A stretch of 64,000 bases of DNA from Prolixibacteraceae bacterium JC049 (GTDB taxonomy: Bacteria; Bacteroidota; Bacteroidia; Bacteroidales; Prolixibacteraceae), in assembly GCA_023369685.1 (NCBI GenBank), contig SACZ01000002.1:930001-994000 (forward strand), given 5' to 3'. How positions within the stretch are numbered: position 1 is the stretch's first letter; each line of letters opens with the position of its first letter. This document shows positions 62,072-64,000 of the stretch, piece by piece. The position numbers and the translations under genes were made by a program. The notes beneath the pieces were generated by a model. It was not told the origin of the DNA and made no database searches. It saw nothing but the letters and a program-made list of their open reading frames with translations.

Positions 62072-62145
62072 CTCCCCAGGTAGGACTTGAACCTACGACC
62101 TACGGATTAACAGTCCGCCGCTCTAACCAACTGAGCTACTAGGGA
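62072..62145 (-). tRNA. tRNA-Asn (anticodon GTT), copy 1
   Basis: 74 bases. The acceptor TCCCTAG pairs with CTGGGGA, with discriminator G. The anticodon loop is CTGTTAA (GTT, reads AAC/AAT). The T arm has GGTTCAAGTCC. No encoded CCA. Identical in sequence to the copy at 62193-62266. Confidence 0.95.
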
Positions 62146-62192
62146 ATTTTCATCGAAATAAATCGACTTTAATATTTTTAAGAACTTCTTGG

Positions 62193-62266
62193 CTCCCCAG
62201 GTAGGACTTGAACCTACGACCTACGGATTAACAGTCCGCCGCTCTAACCAACTGAGCTACTAGGGA
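62193..62266 (-). tRNA. tRNA-Asn (anticodon GTT), copy 2
   Basis: 74 bases with the same cloverleaf as copy 1, separated from it by 47 unrelated AT-rich bases. Both are read from right to left and share the terminator at 62040-62068, so they are probably one transcript. Confidence 0.95.
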
Positions 62267-62341
62267 AGGTCACTCGCTTATTGCGTGTGTCTCTTTTTTC
62301 AAGAGCGATGCAAAAATAATGGCTTTTCCCGAATTAAAAAA

Positions 62342-62349
62342 TATCTTTG
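62342..62349 (+). promoter_or_regulatory. -7 promoter box before the PfkB-family kinase gene
   Basis: TATCTTTG is a perfect TAnnTTTG match. It lies inside the long upstream reading-frame extension and so argues for translation from the ATG at 62376. No good -33 element was found. Confidence 0.45.
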
Positions 62350-62375
62350 ACAAAAAAATCAAAAAAAAATTCACG

Positions 62376-63371
62376 ATGAATGATCCAAAAGCACCATCAA
62401 TACTAGGCATTGGGAATGCTTTAGTTGATATAATGATCCAGTTAGATAGTGATGATCGCCTGAATATCTTGCAATTACCAAAGGGGGGTATGACGTTGGT
62501 CGATGCGGAAAAGTCGCAAGCGATTGATGAAAGTACCGAAGGATTAAAAAAAGAAATTTCTTCGGGCGGATCGGTAGCGAACACATGTTTTGGGTTAGGA
62601 AAGCTTGGAATGAAGGTTGGATACCTAGGAAAGGTAGGTAACGATTCGATGGGCGAATTTTACAAAAACGAGCTGGTTGATGCCAATGTTACTCCGGTAA
62701 TGCTTGAAGGAAGTTTGCCAACAGGAAAGGCGATGGCTTTAATTAGTAAAGATGGTGAACGTACATTTGGTACTTATTTGGGATCGGCAGTAGAGATGCA
62801 AGCTGAAGAGTTAACCAATGAAATGTTCGATGGGTACGATTATTTCCATATCGAAGGATATTTGGTACAAAACCATGCTTTAATAGAACAAGCAGCTAAA
62901 TTGGCCAAAGAACAAGGATTGAAAGTGGCTATTGATTTGGCAAGTTATAATGTAGTAGAAGCTAATCTTGATTTCTTGAGAGGTTTACTTGAAAACTATG
63001 TTGATATTGTTTTTGCCAACGAAGAAGAGGCTAAGGCTATTTCCGGACTAGAACCAGAGGAAGCATTGCATTGGATTGCTGAACGCTCTGAAATGGCTGT
63101 TGTGAAGCTAGGAAAAGACGGATCGTTGGTTAAATACGAAGGAAAAGTATATCGTGCCGATGCAGAGGTAAGAAACTGTATTGATACTACCGGAGCTGGT
63201 GATCTTTTTGCTGCAGGATTCTTCTACGGGTTAATGAATAATATAGCATTGGATAAATGTGCTCAGATTGGTGCATTAACGGGTGGAACAGTAGTGGAAA
63301 TTATTGGTGCGCGTGTTTCCGATGAATTATGGCAAGATATTAAGCAAAAAATTGAAGAAATAAAGGCTTAG
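62376..63371 (+). CDS. PfkB-family (adenosine kinase-like) carbohydrate kinase
   Basis: Ribokinase-fold kinase of 331 residues; the motifs fit adenosine/ribose kinases of Bacteroidota. The N-terminal signature is GIGNALVDIMIQL, GGSVANTCFGLGKLGMKVGYLGKVG is the substrate-lid glycine motif, and the C-terminal ATP/catalytic motif is DTTGAGDLFAAGFFYG with the base Asp. The open frame runs from 62319, but a -7 box and poor upstream codons favour the ATG at 62376 (MNDPKAPSILGIGN). Adenosine versus sugar specificity is not fixed. Confidence 0.9.
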   Translation: MNDPKAPSILGIGNALVDIMIQLDSDDRLNILQLPKGGMTLVDAEKSQAIDESTEGLKKEISSGGSVANTCFGLGKLGMKVGYLGKVGNDSMGEFYKNELVDANVTPVMLEGSLPTGKAMALISKDGERTFGTYLGSAVEMQAEELTNEMFDGYDYFHIEGYLVQNHALIEQAAKLAKEQGLKVAIDLASYNVVEANLDFLRGLLENYVDIVFANEEEAKAISGLEPEEALHWIAERSEMAVVKLGKDGSLVKYEGKVYRADAEVRNCIDTTGAGDLFAAGFFYGLMNNIALDKCAQIGALTGGTVVEIIGARVSDELWQDIKQKIEEIKA

Positions 63372-63405
63372 CATTATTCTAAAGACTTAGGAATATTGTC
63401 TTTGA

Positions 63406-63437
63406 GTAATGTCATTCCATTCATTTCATTATTTTTG
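63406..63437 (+). promoter_or_regulatory. Bacteroidota-type promoter for efp
   Basis: TTG (63406-63408), 21 bases, then TATTTTTG (63430-63437), matching TAnnTTTG with normal spacing. The transcript would start near 63444, with an ATG at 63520. Confidence 0.6.
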
Positions 63438-63519
63438 CACCAGAATTAAAGGAGTGATCGTTTGATTTTGAATTGTTTAAATTGAACAATCGACAAAAAA
63501 ATAAGATAAAAGTTAAGAT

Positions 63520-64000
63520 ATGGCTACTACAGCAGATTTTAGAAACGGATTGACAATTGAGTACAATAACCAGTTGTTCGTAATTGTACAATTCCAACAC
63601 GTAAAGCCAGGAAAAGGAGCAGCTTTTGTTCGTACAAAGCTTAAAAACCTAAAAACTGGAAAAGTAATCGAGAATACGTTTAACGCTGGTGTTAAAGTAA
63701 ATACTGTGCGTATCGAGCGTCGTCCTTATCAGTACTTGTATAAAGATGATATGGGAATGAACTTCATGCACACTGAAACTTTCGAGCAGGTGGCTATTGA
63801 GCCTGAGTTGATTGAGAACCATGACCTAATGAAAGAAGGTCAGACTTTGGAAATCAACTTCCATGCTGAAACAGAAACTCCACTTACAGCAGAATTACCT
63901 CCATTCGTAGAATTGGAAATAACTTATACTGAGCCAGGATTGAAAGGAGATACTGCCTCTTCAACTGCTCTAAAGCCTGCAACTTTGGAAACAGGAGCTG
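63520..64000 (+). CDS. efp: Elongation factor P (C-terminus beyond window)
   Basis: Translation factor that frees ribosomes stalled at polyproline. Begins [20 protein letters not shown] at the ATG at 63520 and is open to base 64000, about 160 of an expected 188 residues. Domain I has the modification loop [15 protein letters not shown], with the lysine normally modified at its tip. Domain II ([28 protein letters not shown]) and the start of domain III ([20 protein letters not shown], with the conserved GD) are seen. It is incomplete only because of the window edge. Confidence 0.97.
   Translation, partial: MATTADFRNGLTIEYNNQLFVIVQFQHVKPGKGAAFVRTKLKNLKTGKVIENTFNAGVKVNTVRIERRPYQYLYKDDMGMNFMHTETFEQVAIEPELIENHDLMKEGQTLEINFHAETETPLTAELPPFVELEITYTEPGLKGDTASSTALKPATLETGA

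Overview
The window looks like a chromosomal segment of a low-GC member of the Bacteroidota, probably a free-living Bacteroidia. The signs are a Bacteroidota-type sigma-70/FecR pair, carboxypeptidase-D-like and STN domains, a PorZ-like type IX secretion protein, a bactofilin beside the ATP synthase genes, GH92/GH3/DUF2961 glycan enzymes, A-rich leaders without strong Shine-Dalgarno sites, and several matches to the Bacteroidota -7 promoter box TAnnTTTG. No rRNA, CRISPR array, phage or insertion sequence was seen. The nearest things to mobile DNA are an isolated four-helix-bundle gene between AT-rich inverted repeats and a tandem tRNA-Asn pair.

Layout. 1-1.6 kb: fecR (cut by the window edge) and its sigma factor. 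1.6-7.75 kb: bactofilin, atpZ-like, atpI-like and atpBEFHAG, all on the minus strand, ending in a strong terminator. 8-10 kb: rpmF, DUF177 and a histidine kinase. 10.4-18.4 kb: a PH-like membrane protein, a spondin-domain lipoprotein, a Crp/Fnr regulator, a carboxypeptidase-like-domain protein, a 2-hydroxyacid dehydrogenase, an envelope protein and a CtpA protease. 18.6-25.4 kb: a POT/MFS-like transporter, a lactonase-fold protein, an NCYAYA lipoprotein, an outer-membrane protein, and an alkyladenine glycosylase plus photolyase pair. 25.5-28.4 kb: two Tat-exported sugar enzymes and the four-helix-bundle gene. 28.4-33.5 kb: tRNA-Arg, an aminotransferase homologue lacking its lysine, recO, porZ and rdgB. 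33.7-39.9 kb: GH3, GH92 and DUF2961/GH172. 40-44.6 kb: an operon of fecR, an STN/CarboxypepD protein, an ABC ATPase, a permease and a thioredoxin. 44.7-53.1 kb: dxs, fRMsr, a 1346-residue LamG/GEVED/HYR surface protein and two glycosyltransferases. 53.2-58.4 kb: atpDC, a polyprenyl synthase and an RND exporter. 58.6-64 kb: a Na/Pi symporter, an SPFH protein, two tRNA-Asn, a PfkB kinase and the start of efp.

How the parts fit. All eight F1Fo subunits are present, but beta/epsilon lie about 46 kb from the rest. GH3, GH92 and DUF2961 look like a small exo-acting glycan-trimming set without SusC/SusD nearby. rdgB, porZ and recO are closely packed.

Best leads: (1) a YbdL-like aminotransferase whose PLP-binding lysine is alanine, with two further active-site tyrosines replaced; (2) the fecR-STN/CarboxypepD-ABC-thioredoxin operon, which has no sigma factor and no TonB barrel and may be an uncharacterised envelope sensing/export system; (3) an atpZ-like gene broken by one base at a T6 run; (4) a spondin lipoprotein with an internally duplicated segment; (5) a large surface protein that ends without any recognisable sorting domain.
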